From assembly GCF_001590795.1 (NCBI RefSeq), contig NZ_JXDL01000001.1:5521680-5585679 (forward strand): a stretch of 64,000 bases of DNA, in the 5' to 3' direction. The translations under genes were made by a program, and so were the position numbers. The stretch is from Bradyrhizobium sp. AT1 (lineage in GTDB: Bacteria; Pseudomonadota; Alphaproteobacteria; Rhizobiales; Xanthobacteraceae). Positions 1-8,846 of the stretch are shown here, piece after piece (position 1 is the first letter of the stretch; every line of letters starts with the position of its first letter). The notes beneath the pieces are model-generated. The model was not told where the DNA came from. It was given only the letters and a program-made list of their open reading frames with translations, and did not search any database.

Positions 1-24
1 CCCACAAGGGGAGAGGGAAAGAGG
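1..24. repeat. Edge of a dispersed G-rich palindromic repeat (family D)
   Basis: The first bases (CCCACAAGGGGAGAGGG) match one arm of the palindromic elements at 5303-5412 and 8603-8758. The rest of the element lies outside the window. Confidence 0.5.
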
Positions 25-27
25 CAC

Positions 28-1899
28 CTACACCCGCGGCATGCTCGCGGGTCGCACTTCGCGCGCTTGCGCTGCCAGCCTGATGCCGGCGTTCGCTGCG
101 CCAAAGCCCTGATAATCCCTGCGCTCGACGATCTCGAAGAAGAACCGCTCGTCGAAGATGTGGGTGTAGACCTGGAAGAACTCGCCGTCGCCCTCGCGGT
201 CGTAGAGAATGTGGTTGGCGCGCAGCTGTGCCATCAGCTCCGGGGTGAGATCGTATTTGGCTTCGATGTCGTCGTAATAATTGTCGGGGATATCGAGAAA
301 ATCCGCGCCTCGCTGGCGCATCGCGGCTACCGTCGCAAAGATGTCCCGGCACGAGAACGCGACGTGCTGCACGCCTGATCCGAAGAACTCCGAGATGAAG
401 CGCGCCGGCAGCGTGCGGTTGGCTGAGGAGCCGTTGAGCACGAAGCGCAGGCTCTGGTCTTCGTTGACGATGGCCTGGCTCTGCACGAGGCCGCGGGGGT
501 CCGCGATCTCCATCTGCGGCAGGCGCTTCAGGTCGAGGATGCCGGTGTAGAACAGCAGCCAGGACAGCATCTCGTCATAGGGCATCGACTGCGCGATGTG
601 ATCGACCGCGAGCAGCGCGTCGGTGCCCGCATCGCTCGCGACCGGCTCGAAATCGGTGTCCCAGTTCTTGCCGGCCTGATCGAGGAAATAGAGCAGGCTG
701 CCGCCGACGCCGTGGATCGCGGGGATCTCCAGTTCGCCCGGTCCGACCGGCTGATAGAAGGTGCGCGCCTTCAGCATTTCGGCACGCTGCATCGCAAGAC
801 CGGCATTGTCGACGTCGAGCGCAATCGCGCAGACACCGGGGCCGTGCGTCACATAATGCGAATGCGCAAAGCCGTCGGTCTCGCTGTTGATGACGAGCTC
901 GACCTTGCCTTGCGTCCAGCGCTCCACAGCCTTGCTGCGATGCTGACCGGTCTTGCGGAAGCCGAGCTGCGAAAACAGGCGGGCGAGGTCTCCGGCTTTG
1001 GTCTCGTTGACCGCAAACTCGATGAAGCCGGTGCCGCGGCTCTTCGCCTTCGGCGCCAGCGGCTCGGCGGCGAATTTCGGCCAATCCGGCGCAAGCTGGT
1101 CCTCCAGCAGGATCAGCGAGCGCAGGCCATCGAGCGCGGTCTGCGCGGCCGAGCCGGCGCGGAACTGGTCGTTGAAGATCTCCAGCGACAGCGGTCCGGC
1201 ATAGCCGGTCGCCGCGACAGCCGCCATGAATTCGCCGACCGGCAGATCGCCCTGGCCGGGGAAGGAGCGGAAATGCCGGCTCCACGAGAGAATGTCGAGC
1301 TCGAGCTTGGGCGCGTCGGCGAGCTGCACCAGGAAGATCTTGTCGCCGGGGATCGAGGCCATCGCGCGGGTCGGAAGTCCCGGCGCCAGCGCATGAAAGC
1401 TGTCGAGGATGATGCCGATCGCTGGATGATCGGCACGTCGCACGATCTCCCAGGCGTCACGATAGTCGTTGACGTGGCGGCCCCAGGCCAGTGCTTCGTA
1501 GCCGACCCGCAAGCCCCGTTTGGCGGCATGCTCGCCCAGCTCGCGAAAATCGTCGGCGGCGCGGTCGATGCCGCCGAGCGAGGCAGGCGAGACGTTGGAG
1601 CAGATCAGCAGCAGATCGGTGCCGAGCTCCTGCATCAAATCGAACTTCCGCTCCGCGCGGGCAAAATTGCGCGCACGCTGCGGCTCCGGCATGCCCTCGA
1701 AATCGCGGAACGGCTGGAACGCAGAGATCTTCAGGTTGAGATCGCCGCAGAGCTTTGCGATGTCGCGCGGGCCTGCGCCGAACGACAGCAGGTCGTTCTC
1801 GAAAATCTCGACCGCGTTGAAGCCGGCGGATGCGATGGCGCGGAGCTTCTCGTCGAGGCTGCCTGAGAGCGAGACCGTTGCGATCGAGCGCTTGTTCAT
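28..1899 (-). CDS. quiC: 3-dehydroshikimate dehydratase, QuiC-type (TIM barrel fused to HPPD-like VOC domain)
   Basis: The 623-residue protein joins two units. Residues 1-270 form a sugar-phosphate-isomerase/epimerase TIM barrel with the expected metal ligands E135, D166, H169 and E240. Residues 290-600 resemble 4-hydroxyphenylpyruvate dioxygenase (two VOC repeats), with iron-ligand candidates H434, H512 and E589. This architecture and length match bacterial QuiC1, which dehydrates 3-dehydroshikimate to protocatechuate in quinate/shikimate catabolism. The start overlaps the stop of the upstream ATPase gene by 4 bases (ATGA), so it is translationally coupled as the last gene of the importer operon. 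A dehydrogenase for quinate/shikimate lies at the head of the same operon, which supports this assignment over a plain HPPD. Confidence 0.87.
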   Translation of the reverse strand: MNKRSIATVSLSGSLDEKLRAIASAGFNAVEIFENDLLSFGAGPRDIAKLCGDLNLKISAFQPFRDFEGMPEPQRARNFARAERKFDLMQELGTDLLLICSNVSPASLGGIDRAADDFRELGEHAAKRGLRVGYEALAWGRHVNDYRDAWEIVRRADHPAIGIILDSFHALAPGLPTRAMASIPGDKIFLVQLADAPKLELDILSWSRHFRSFPGQGDLPVGEFMAAVAATGYAGPLSLEIFNDQFRAGSAAQTALDGLRSLILLEDQLAPDWPKFAAEPLAPKAKSRGTGFIEFAVNETKAGDLARLFSQLGFRKTGQHRSKAVERWTQGKVELVINSETDGFAHSHYVTHGPGVCAIALDVDNAGLAMQRAEMLKARTFYQPVGPGELEIPAIHGVGGSLLYFLDQAGKNWDTDFEPVASDAGTDALLAVDHIAQSMPYDEMLSWLLFYTGILDLKRLPQMEIADPRGLVQSQAIVNEDQSLRFVLNGSSANRTLPARFISEFFGSGVQHVAFSCRDIFATVAAMRQRGADFLDIPDNYYDDIEAKYDLTPELMAQLRANHILYDREGDGEFFQVYTHIFDERFFFEIVERRDYQGFGAANAGIRLAAQAREVRPASMPRV

Positions 1900-2633
1900 G
1901 CCGCACTCTCCTCCATGGCGCCGCCAAGAAAGAGCTGGCCGATGCGCGGGTCGTTCAGGATGCGCCTGGCGTCGTCGACCATGCGGGTCTGGCCGAGCTC
2001 GAGCACGATGCCGATGTCCGAGATTTCCAGCGCCGAGCGCGCGTTCTGCTCGATCATTAGGATAGTGACGCCGCGGTCGCGCAGGCTCTTGAGGATGTCG
2101 AAGGTCTGCTGCACCATCAGCGGCGACAAGCCGATCGAGGGCTCGTCGATCAGCACCAGCTTCGGCTCGAGCAGCAGCGAGCGCGCGATCTCGAGCTGCT
2201 TCTGCTCGCCGCCAGATAATGTCGAGGCCTGTTGCGTCGACTTGCGGCGCAGCGCCGGGAACAGATCGAGCGCCGCTTCGATGCGCGCCGGCAGGTCGAG
2301 GCCCTTGCCGGCCGAGACGCCGCCCAGCTCGATGTTGCTGCGGACGGACAGCTCCGGAAAGATGTTGCGGCCCTGCGGCACGTAGCAGATGCCGGCATTG
2401 AGCAACGCGCGCTGGCTCAGGTTCGTGACGTCGCGGCCGGCGAAGCTGATCTTGCCGTCGCGCAGCTTGAGCAGGCCGAAGATCGCCTTGAACACGGTGG
2501 ATTTGCCGGCGCCGTTCGGGCCGATGATGGTGGTAATCGTGGCCGCCGGCACCGAGAAAGTGGTGCCGTTCAAGATCGTCATCTTGCCGTAGCCGCCGAC
2601 GAGATTGTGCACCGAGAGGATCGGATCGCTCAT
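1896..2633 (-). CDS. ABC transporter ATP-binding protein, LivF type
   Basis: The 245-residue ATPase has a Walker A (GPNGAGKST), the LSGGE signature and a Walker B ending LIDEPS, with the short LivF form (YVPQGRNIF). It would energise a branched-chain-amino-acid-type (HAAT) importer with its partner ATPase 2 bases upstream. The start chosen begins MSDPILS; the longer open frame upstream runs into the neighbouring gene and is not family-like. The operon context (dehydroshikimate dehydratase, quinate/shikimate dehydrogenase) suggests a hydroaromatic or aromatic acid substrate rather than an amino acid; that substrate is inference. Confidence 0.92.
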   Translation of the reverse strand: MSDPILSVHNLVGGYGKMTILNGTTFSVPAATITTIIGPNGAGKSTVFKAIFGLLKLRDGKISFAGRDVTNLSQRALLNAGICYVPQGRNIFPELSVRSNIELGGVSAGKGLDLPARIEAALDLFPALRRKSTQQASTLSGGEQKQLEIARSLLLEPKLVLIDEPSIGLSPLMVQQTFDILKSLRDRGVTILMIEQNARSALEISDIGIVLELGQTRMVDDARRILNDPRIGQLFLGGAMEESAA

Positions 2634-2635
2634 GG

Positions 2636-3379
2636 TCAATGTCCCAAATAGGCTTCGATCACGGCCGGGTTTTTCCGCACCTCGTCCGGCCGGCCCATCG
2701 CCAGCACCTTGCCTTCCGCCATCACCATCACGCGCGAGCACAGCGACATCACGAACTCCATATTGTGCTCGATCACGACGAAGGTCGCGTTCTTCTCGCG
2801 GTTGATCGCAACCAGTCTTTCCTTGAGGTCCGCCAGCATCGACGGGTTGACGCCGCCGGCGGGCTCGTCGAGCAGCACGAGGCGCGGGCCGCCCATGAAG
2901 GCCATGGCGGCATCGAGCAGCTTCTGCTGGCCGTAGGACAGGCCGCCGGCCGGCTCGTCGGCGAGATGGTCGAGCTTGAAGAAGCCGATCATCTGGTTGG
3001 CGGCGTCGGTGAGGCCGGCATCGGAACGGCCGACCAGGCGCGAGGCCATGTTGCCCTGGTGCTCCTGTCCGGCGAGGATCAAATTCTCGCGCACCGAGAG
3101 CTTTGGGAACACCTGCAGCAGCTGGAAGGTGCGGCTGACGCCGAGCTTGTTGAGCTCGGCGGGACGCAGCCCGGTGACGAGCTTGCCGTCGAGCTTGACC
3201 TCGCCACCACTTGGGGTGAGCTGGCCGAGGATGCAGTTGAACAGCGTGGACTTGCCGCAGCCATTCGGCCCGATCAGGCCGAGGATCTCGCCTTCGCGCA
3301 CGTCGAAGGAGACGCTGTCGACGGCGCTGATGCCGCCAAAATTCTTCTTGATGTCGGTGACTTCGAGGACCGCACTCAT
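2636..3379 (-). CDS. ABC transporter ATP-binding protein, LivG type
   Basis: The 247-residue ATPase has Walker A GPNGCGKST, signature LSYGQ and Walker B VLLDEPAGG, followed by the GVNP segment typical of LivG. The start MSAVLEV overlaps the stop of the permease gene by 4 bases (ATGA). A much longer open frame upstream is antisense-frame noise inside the permease gene. It pairs with the adjacent LivF-type subunit. Confidence 0.92.
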   Translation of the reverse strand: MSAVLEVTDIKKNFGGISAVDSVSFDVREGEILGLIGPNGCGKSTLFNCILGQLTPSGGEVKLDGKLVTGLRPAELNKLGVSRTFQLLQVFPKLSVRENLILAGQEHQGNMASRLVGRSDAGLTDAANQMIGFFKLDHLADEPAGGLSYGQQKLLDAAMAFMGGPRLVLLDEPAGGVNPSMLADLKERLVAINREKNATFVVIEHNMEFVMSLCSRVMVMAEGKVLAMGRPDEVRKNPAVIEAYLGH

Positions 3380-4374
3380 TGCGCCGTCTCCAGGCGGGAT
3401 TTTGCGACGGCGCGCAATGCGGACGCGGCCTTGGTGCGGCGCTCGGCGAGATAGCGGTCGAGAATTCCCAAAATGCCGGTCGGCGACCAGATCAGCAGCA
3501 GCATCACCGCGATCGCGTAGAGCATCAGATAATAGCCCTCCGTGAAGCGCAGCCATTCCGGCAGCAGCACCGCGATCATCGCGCCGAGGAACGGACCGAA
3601 ATAGAAGCCCGCGCCGCCGACGATCACCATCATCAGGAGATCGAGCGAGAGCGACAGGTTGAACGGCACAGGGTCGATATATTGCGTCAGCGGCGCATAG
3701 AGCGCACCGGCGACGCCGCCGAGCGCCGAGCCGATCGCGAAGGCCATCAGCGTGTAACGGCGCGTGTCGATGCCGAGCGATTGCGCGCGCAGCGGGTTTT
3801 CGCGCAGCGCCATGAAGGCGCGTCCCCAGGGCGACCGGATCAGCCACCATACCGCGAGCGACACGATCGCGAGCGTGCCGAGGCAGACATAATAGAACGG
3901 CAGCGGCTTGTTGGTGGCGATGCCGAAGATGTGCGGGCGCGGGATGTTGGAGATGCCGTAGATGCCGCCGGTGAGCCAGCTCTCATTGCGGAACACCAGG
4001 AAGGCGAGGGTGGAGAAGGCCAGCGTGACGAAGGCGAGATAGTGGTGCTGCACGCGCAGCGCGGGATAGCCGAGCACCCAGCCGACCGCGAAGCTCAAGA
4101 CGATCGCGACGAGGATCGCGGCGGGCAGCGGCCAGCCATGCGTGGTCATGATCGCCGCGGCATAGGCGCCGATGCCGACGAAGGCGCCCTGCGCCAGCGA
4201 GACCTGGCCGGCATAGCCGAGCGTGAGGTTCAGCCCCATCGCGGCGATGCTCATCACGGCCCACTGGCTCAGGATGAACAGGCCGTAGCGGTTGAAGTTC
4301 ATGGGGACGACGATCAGGCCGGCGATGACGGCAAGGCCGAGCGCGATCTTCAGGGGTTTGGCGAAGCCGGTCAT
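3376..4374 (-). CDS. ABC transporter permease, LivM type
   Basis: The 332-residue membrane protein has about nine to ten hydrophobic segments and the LivM core (GYAGQVSLAQGAFVGIGAYA). It forms half of the transmembrane channel of the importer. It overlaps both neighbours by 4 bases, so the livH-livM-livG-livF-quiC block is one tightly coupled transcript on the minus strand. Confidence 0.92.
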   Translation of the reverse strand: MTGFAKPLKIALGLAVIAGLIVVPMNFNRYGLFILSQWAVMSIAAMGLNLTLGYAGQVSLAQGAFVGIGAYAAAIMTTHGWPLPAAILVAIVLSFAVGWVLGYPALRVQHHYLAFVTLAFSTLAFLVFRNESWLTGGIYGISNIPRPHIFGIATNKPLPFYYVCLGTLAIVSLAVWWLIRSPWGRAFMALRENPLRAQSLGIDTRRYTLMAFAIGSALGGVAGALYAPLTQYIDPVPFNLSLSLDLLMMVIVGGAGFYFGPFLGAMIAVLLPEWLRFTEGYYLMLYAIAVMLLLIWSPTGILGILDRYLAERRTKAASALRAVAKSRLETAQ

Positions 4375-5246
4375 ACCGTGCGCTCCTCGGCGCGGCCGAG
4401 CAATCCTTGCGGCCGGAACAGGATGACGGCGATCAGGAAGATCATCGGCACGGCGGCGCGGTACTGCGTCGAGACATAGGCGGCCGCGAGATTGTCGAGC
4501 ACGCCGATCAGGAGGCCGCCGGCGATCGCGCCGCGGACCTGGTTGAAGCCGCCGACGATCGCGGCGATGAAGGCGGCCTGGCCCAGCACCTCGCCGGAGG
4601 AGAATTTTGCGAGATAGATCGGCGTGATCAGCAGCGAGGCCAGCGCGACCAGGAAAGCGTTGATCAGGAAGGTCAGCAGGATCATGCGCTCCACGGGCAC
4701 GCCGATGATACGCGCCACCGTCGGGTTCTGCGCCGCCGCCTGCATCTGGTGGCCGAGCGACGTGCGGTTCAGCAGCGTGGTGAGGCCAACCACGGCGAGA
4801 ATGGCGACGATGAGCACGCCGATGCTCTGCAGCGACACCGCGTGGCCGAAGATGGAGACGTCACCGGTCGGCACGATCGAGGGAAAGGGCGAGGCTTCGG
4901 CGCTGAAGAACTGCTTGACGGCTTCCTTGAGGCCAATGGCGAGCGCCATGGTCGCAATCGCCAGCGGCAGCACGCCGTGGCGCATCATGGGATCGACCAG
5001 CAGCATCTTGAAGCCGAGGCCGAGAAGGATCATCGAGAGCAGGATGCCGAGGATGATCGCGAGCCAGAACGGCGCGCCGGCGTGCATCGCCGCCAGCATC
5101 AGGAACGCCGGCAGCATCACGAACTCGCCTTGCGCGAAATTGATGGTCTGCGAGGTCTGCCACAGCAGCGTGAAGCCGACCGCGACCAGCGCATAGATCG
5201 CGCCGGTGGCGAGCCCCGCGACCAGAAGATCGAATAGGTTGGACAT
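4371..5246 (-). CDS. ABC transporter permease, LivH type
   Basis: The 291-residue integral membrane protein begins with LivH-like segments (GAIYALVAVGFTLLWQTSQTINFAQGEF) and has eight or so hydrophobic helices. It is the second permease of the importer. A 174-base gap containing a palindromic repeat separates it from the binding-protein gene upstream, so part of the transcript may end or be processed there. Confidence 0.92.
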   Translation of the reverse strand: MSNLFDLLVAGLATGAIYALVAVGFTLLWQTSQTINFAQGEFVMLPAFLMLAAMHAGAPFWLAIILGILLSMILLGLGFKMLLVDPMMRHGVLPLAIATMALAIGLKEAVKQFFSAEASPFPSIVPTGDVSIFGHAVSLQSIGVLIVAILAVVGLTTLLNRTSLGHQMQAAAQNPTVARIIGVPVERMILLTFLINAFLVALASLLITPIYLAKFSSGEVLGQAAFIAAIVGGFNQVRGAIAGGLLIGVLDNLAAAYVSTQYRAAVPMIFLIAVILFRPQGLLGRAEERTV

Positions 5247-5302
5247 GGGTTCTCTTGGATCGTTAGAGGCCGAGCAGACTTGATGCGAATTCAGGCCGAT
5301 CG

Positions 5303-5412
5303 CTCCCTCTCCCCGTCCTTACGGGGAGAGGGTGGGGTGAGGGGCTCTCTCCGCGAGCCAAACTCCTCCTCACCCCGACCCTCTCCCCGCGAAGAGCGGG
5401 GCGAGGGAGAAG
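5303..5412. repeat. Dispersed palindromic repeat (family D) between binding-protein and permease genes
   Basis: The element starts CTCCCTCTCCCCG and ends GAGCGGGGCGAGGG. It contains nested complementary blocks (CTCTCCCCG / CGGGGAGAG and CACCCCGACCCTC / GAGGGTGGGGTG). Related elements occur at 1-24, 8603-8758 and 25952-26128. Its place inside the operon could let it lower expression of the permeases relative to the binding protein (inference). Confidence 0.75.
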
Positions 5413-5420
5413 GATAGACC

Positions 5421-6551
5421 TCACTTCACCTTCGGCAGCACCTGCTTCACGACCTGCTTGCCTTCGACCACCTCGACCAGAAAGCTCTGGCGATCGATGT
5501 CGCCGGTGTCGCTGAAGGTGACGTCCATCAGGATGCCCGGCTCGTCCGCGGCCTTGATGGTGAGGCCGTGCAGCGTCTCGGCGAACTTCTTCGGGTCGAC
5601 CTTGCCCATCTTCTCGGTGGTGGCCTTCACCATGTAGACGGCGAGATAGCCCTTCAGGCCGTTATGGTCGGGGACGTAATTGTACTTCTTGGAGAACTTC
5701 TCGCGGAACGCCTTGATCAAATCGACCGGCGCATCCGTGGTGAGGCCGACATGGCCGCGTGCGCCGTTGGCGGCATCGCCGGCGAGCTCGATCACCTTCT
5801 GGCCGATCAGCGTGGTCTCGCCCATCAGCGGTGCGGTGACGCCCTGGCGCTTCAGCTCTTTCAGGATGCGCGCGCTCTCTTCCTCGTTGAGATAGACGAA
5901 CACGGCATCGGGATTGGCCGCCTTGATCTTGCCGACGTCAGCAGCGAAGTCGGCCTGGCCCGCTTCGGTCGAGAGATCGGCGACGACCTTGGAGCCGAGC
6001 CGCTCGAGCTCCTTGGTCACCATGTCGCGGCCGCCGCGGCCGAAATCGTTGTTGACCCAGACCACCGCGACCGTCTTCGCCTTCATGTCGTCGTGGATGT
6101 ATTTTGCGACCTTCGGCATAGAGGATTGCTGGCCGAAGGAAGTGCGGAACAGAAACTTGTTGCCGGCCTGCGTCAGCTCGGCGGCCTCGCCGCCCATGAT
6201 CTGCGCGATGCCGGCTTCGGCCGCCAGCGGCGCCGTCACCTTCACCGAGCCGGAATAGCCGGGGCCGAGCAGCACATAGGGCTCGGCATCGAGCGCCTTC
6301 TGCACCTGGGCGCGCGCCACGCCCGGGTTGGACTGCGAGTCGGCGTGGGTGACTTCCAGCTTGCGGCCGAGCACGCCGCCCTTGGCGTTGATCTCCTCGA
6401 TCGCGAGGTCGATGCCGTTCTTCCAATTGGTGCCGACGGTGGCGCCGCCGCCGGAGAGCTCGGCGACATCGGCGAGCTTGATCGCCTGGGCAAAGGCGCT
6501 GGTGGCCGTCAGGGCGGTGAGCAGCGCGCCCACCATTAGCGTTGATTTCAT
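5421..6551 (-). CDS. ABC transporter substrate-binding protein, LivJ/HAAT family
   Basis: The 376-residue protein starts with a signal peptide (MKSTLMVGALLTALTATSAFA) and then the periplasmic binding fold of the LivJ family (IKLADVAELSGGGATVGTNWKNG). It would bind the solute in the periplasm and deliver it to the LivH/LivM-type permeases downstream. The ATG at 6551 was chosen because it places the signal peptide at the N-terminus; a 20-residue upstream extension is hydrophilic and unlikely. The substrate cannot be read from the sequence; the neighbours point to shikimate, quinate or a related acid. Confidence 0.92.
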   Translation of the reverse strand: MKSTLMVGALLTALTATSAFAQAIKLADVAELSGGGATVGTNWKNGIDLAIEEINAKGGVLGRKLEVTHADSQSNPGVARAQVQKALDAEPYVLLGPGYSGSVKVTAPLAAEAGIAQIMGGEAAELTQAGNKFLFRTSFGQQSSMPKVAKYIHDDMKAKTVAVVWVNNDFGRGGRDMVTKELERLGSKVVADLSTEAGQADFAADVGKIKAANPDAVFVYLNEEESARILKELKRQGVTAPLMGETTLIGQKVIELAGDAANGARGHVGLTTDAPVDLIKAFREKFSKKYNYVPDHNGLKGYLAVYMVKATTEKMGKVDPKKFAETLHGLTIKAADEPGILMDVTFSDTGDIDRQSFLVEVVEGKQVVKQVLPKVK

Positions 6552-6607
6552 CGTCGTCTCCTCACGTTTCAAGTTTTGCAAGCGGCCTTGTATCCGGCCG
6601 CTTTGTC

Positions 6608-7486
6608 TCAAGCTGCCTGATAGGCGGCGCTGCGCGCAGCCATCACGGCATCGAAAGCCTCTCCCATGACGTCAGTCGATGGGGCAAGGCCGGTGAACAG
6701 TTCGAAGGCGTCGGCGGCCTGGTAGATCGCGAGCTCGCGACCGGTCATGATCCGAGCGCCTTTCTCTCGCGCTGCGGCGAGCAGCGGCGTGATCAGCGGC
6801 GAATAGACGGCGTCGGCGACCCACAGGTCTGCCCTGAGCAGTGCCGCCGGCACCGGCGTGTCCCGGTTCGGCAGCATGCCGACCGGCGTGCCGTTGACGA
6901 GGCCGGTTGCGCCGGCAAGCGCATCCTCGACGCTTCGGGCCACCCGCGCGCCACCGTGCGGGGCCAGCAGCGTCGCAAGCTTTTCCGCTCGCGCCGGCTC
7001 GCTGTCGAAGATGCGGAGGTCAGCCACTTTCAGGTTCGCCAGCGCAAAGGCGATCGCCTTGCCGACGCCGCCGGTGCCGATCACGGCCACCGCGTTTCCA
7101 GTGCGCGCCAGCAGCGGGGCGACGGCACGCGCAAAGCCGGTCGTATCGGTGTTGTGGCCGATCAGCCTGTTATCCCTGACGACGACGGTATTGACCGCGG
7201 CCATGGTCGCCGCAGCCGGCGCCAGTTCGTCGAGCAGCGGGACCACCGCCTCCTTGTAGGGAAAGGTGACATTGACGCCGGCAAAGCCGAGCCGCCGCAC
7301 GCCTTCGAGCATCATGCGCAGCCCCGACGCGTCAGCCCCCGCGACCTCGATGAGCTGGTAGTGACCGCGCAGGCCGAGCGCCTCGGCGGCGCGCTCATGC
7401 ATGGCGGGAGACGCGGAGTGCGCGATCGGCGCGCCGATCAGGCCGGTGAGGAGCTTCTGGCTGGCGGCGTATCCGCGCTTCGACAT
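6608..7486 (-). CDS. Shikimate/quinate dehydrogenase family protein (AroE-like, probably NAD-dependent and catabolic)
   Basis: The 292-residue protein has the shikimate dehydrogenase marks: substrate serines S24 and S26 (SASP), catalytic K78 (NVTFPYKE) and D114 (NTDTTGF), the Rossmann loop GTGGVG at 137-142, and NGTPVGM. After the second beta strand it has an acidic residue (D161, IFDSEPARA) where NADP-dependent AroE enzymes carry the basic NRT segment. That favours NAD and a catabolic quinate/shikimate dehydrogenase. It is the first enzyme gene after the LysR gene and lies 56 bases before the binding-protein gene. The alternative is a biosynthetic AroE, which the operon makes less likely. 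Confidence 0.88.
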   Translation of the reverse strand: MSKRGYAASQKLLTGLIGAPIAHSASPAMHERAAEALGLRGHYQLIEVAGADASGLRMMLEGVRRLGFAGVNVTFPYKEAVVPLLDELAPAAATMAAVNTVVVRDNRLIGHNTDTTGFARAVAPLLARTGNAVAVIGTGGVGKAIAFALANLKVADLRIFDSEPARAEKLATLLAPHGGARVARSVEDALAGATGLVNGTPVGMLPNRDTPVPAALLRADLWVADAVYSPLITPLLAAAREKGARIMTGRELAIYQAADAFELFTGLAPSTDVMGEAFDAVMAARSAAYQAA

Positions 7487-7619
7487 GGTTCGCTATCGTC
7501 TCAAAAGGAGCGTTCTGTCCCGGTCATTAGCGGGGAAACCCGCGCAATTCCAAGGGGCTTCCTGACCCGACGATAGTCTTTCCCAAGGCTAACACAATTA
7601 CCCTTTTATGTGGTGAACC

Positions 7620-7632
7620 TAACATTATGTTA
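7620..7632. promoter_or_regulatory. Candidate LysR-type operator (T-N11-A dyad)
   Basis: TAACATTATGTTA is a perfect 13-base palindrome that fits the T-N11-A rule of LysR operators. It overlaps the lysR stop codon and lies about 135 bases upstream of the dehydrogenase start. No binding data; this is a motif call. Confidence 0.4.
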
Positions 7633-8568
7633 TTTCTTCCGGCCGCGTCCCGGCGCGATCTTGCCGCGGCCGCGGGACGGCTCGACCGCCTGCATCTCGG
7701 CGCGCAGCGCTGCGATGAAGGCCTCCGCATGGAGCGACAGCGGCGCGCCGCGCTTGACCGCGATATAGGTGTCGAACCGCGTCGGCTCGGCGATCTTGAG
7801 CAACTCGATCCCGGGATAGCCGCCATGGGCCACGGTGAACTGGTCGATGATGGCGATGCCGAGGCCGGCCTTCACCAGCGCGCAGACCGTGGTGCCGAAG
7901 CGCGCGCGGATGGTGATGTTGTAGTCGAGCCGGTGGCGCGCGAAGATCTCGGCCATGATGCGGCCGTAGGGATCGTTGGGGTCGATGCCGATCAAGGGAT
8001 AGCGGGTGATCTCGGCGGCCGAGACCTGCTTGCGGCCGGCGAGCTCGTGGCCCGGCGGCACGATGCAGTACAATTCGCCCGAGGCCAGCGGCATGAAGTC
8101 GAGCGCGGAATGCTCCAGCCGATAGCTCATCGCAACGCACTCGCCGCGGCCGAGCATGAGATAGTCGATGGCCTCCTCGAGCTTGAGGATGTTGATGTCG
8201 ATGCCGAGGTCGGGATAGCGGCGGCGCACGCGCTCGATCGCGCGCGGCACCATCACCTGCGAGATGCTCGGCACCGAACCGATGCGCAGTTCGGAGAGGC
8301 CGCCACGGCCGATCTTGGAGATGATCTCGGAGAGGTCGTCGACCTTCTTGTAGACGCCGTTGATCTGCTCGAAGATGTTCTCGGCTTCCGGCGTCGGGAA
8401 GTAACGCCCGTTCTGGCGCTGGAAGAAACGGATGCCGAGGGAGCGCTCGGTGTATTTGACGAGGCGGCTGATCCCCGGCGCCGAGACGTTGAGCAGCTTG
8501 GCCGCGCCGCCGATGGTGCCCGTCACCATCACGGCACGGATCACTTCCACCTGGCGCAGCGTCATCAT
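7630..8568 (-). CDS. LysR family transcriptional regulator
   Basis: The 312-residue protein has an N-terminal winged helix (TLRQVEVIRAVMVTGTIGGAAKLLN, VSAPGISRLVKYTERSLG) and a LysR effector-binding domain. It lies immediately upstream of and in the same direction as the dehydrogenase/importer/QuiC operon, so it is the likely activator responding to shikimate, quinate or protocatechuate. The first ATG (MMTLRQ) is used; the second Met is equally possible. Confidence 0.9.
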   Translation of the reverse strand: MMTLRQVEVIRAVMVTGTIGGAAKLLNVSAPGISRLVKYTERSLGIRFFQRQNGRYFPTPEAENIFEQINGVYKKVDDLSEIISKIGRGGLSELRIGSVPSISQVMVPRAIERVRRRYPDLGIDINILKLEEAIDYLMLGRGECVAMSYRLEHSALDFMPLASGELYCIVPPGHELAGRKQVSAAEITRYPLIGIDPNDPYGRIMAEIFARHRLDYNITIRARFGTTVCALVKAGLGIAIIDQFTVAHGGYPGIELLKIAEPTRFDTYIAVKRGAPLSLHAEAFIAALRAEMQAVEPSRGRGKIAPGRGRKK

Positions 8569-8602
8569 GCTGTTTGCGTCCGAAAGAGGATCGTGGCGGC
8601 GA

Positions 8603-8758
8603 CCTCTCCCCTCTCCCCTTGTGGGAGAGGGTGGATCGCCGCGCAGCGGCGAGACGGGTGAGGGGTTCTCTCCGCGAATGATCCTGTCGCAGTGAGTGCG
8701 CGGAGAGAACCCCTCATCCGGCGCTTCGCGCCACCTTCTCCCACAAGGGGCGAAGGGA
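8603..8758. repeat. Dispersed palindromic repeat (family D)
   Basis: CCTCTCCCCTTGTGGGAGAGGGTGG at the left faces CCACCTTCTCCCACAAGGGG at the right, with GGGTGAGGGGTTCTCTCCGCG / CGCGGAGAGAACCCCTC inside. It forms a long imperfect hairpin upstream of the lysR gene. Confidence 0.8.
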
Positions 8759-8846
8759 AAGCAACTTTACGGTCGGAATGTTTCGATTAAAATCAGCGTG
8801 TTCGAGTGCAAGGGCGTCGCGGAGCGCGTAACGCCGCAACTGCGCT

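Noticed and set aside
598..1866. A 422-codon open frame on the plus strand
   Set aside because: It is antisense to the QuiC-type gene, with low-complexity Arg/Glu/Ala composition.
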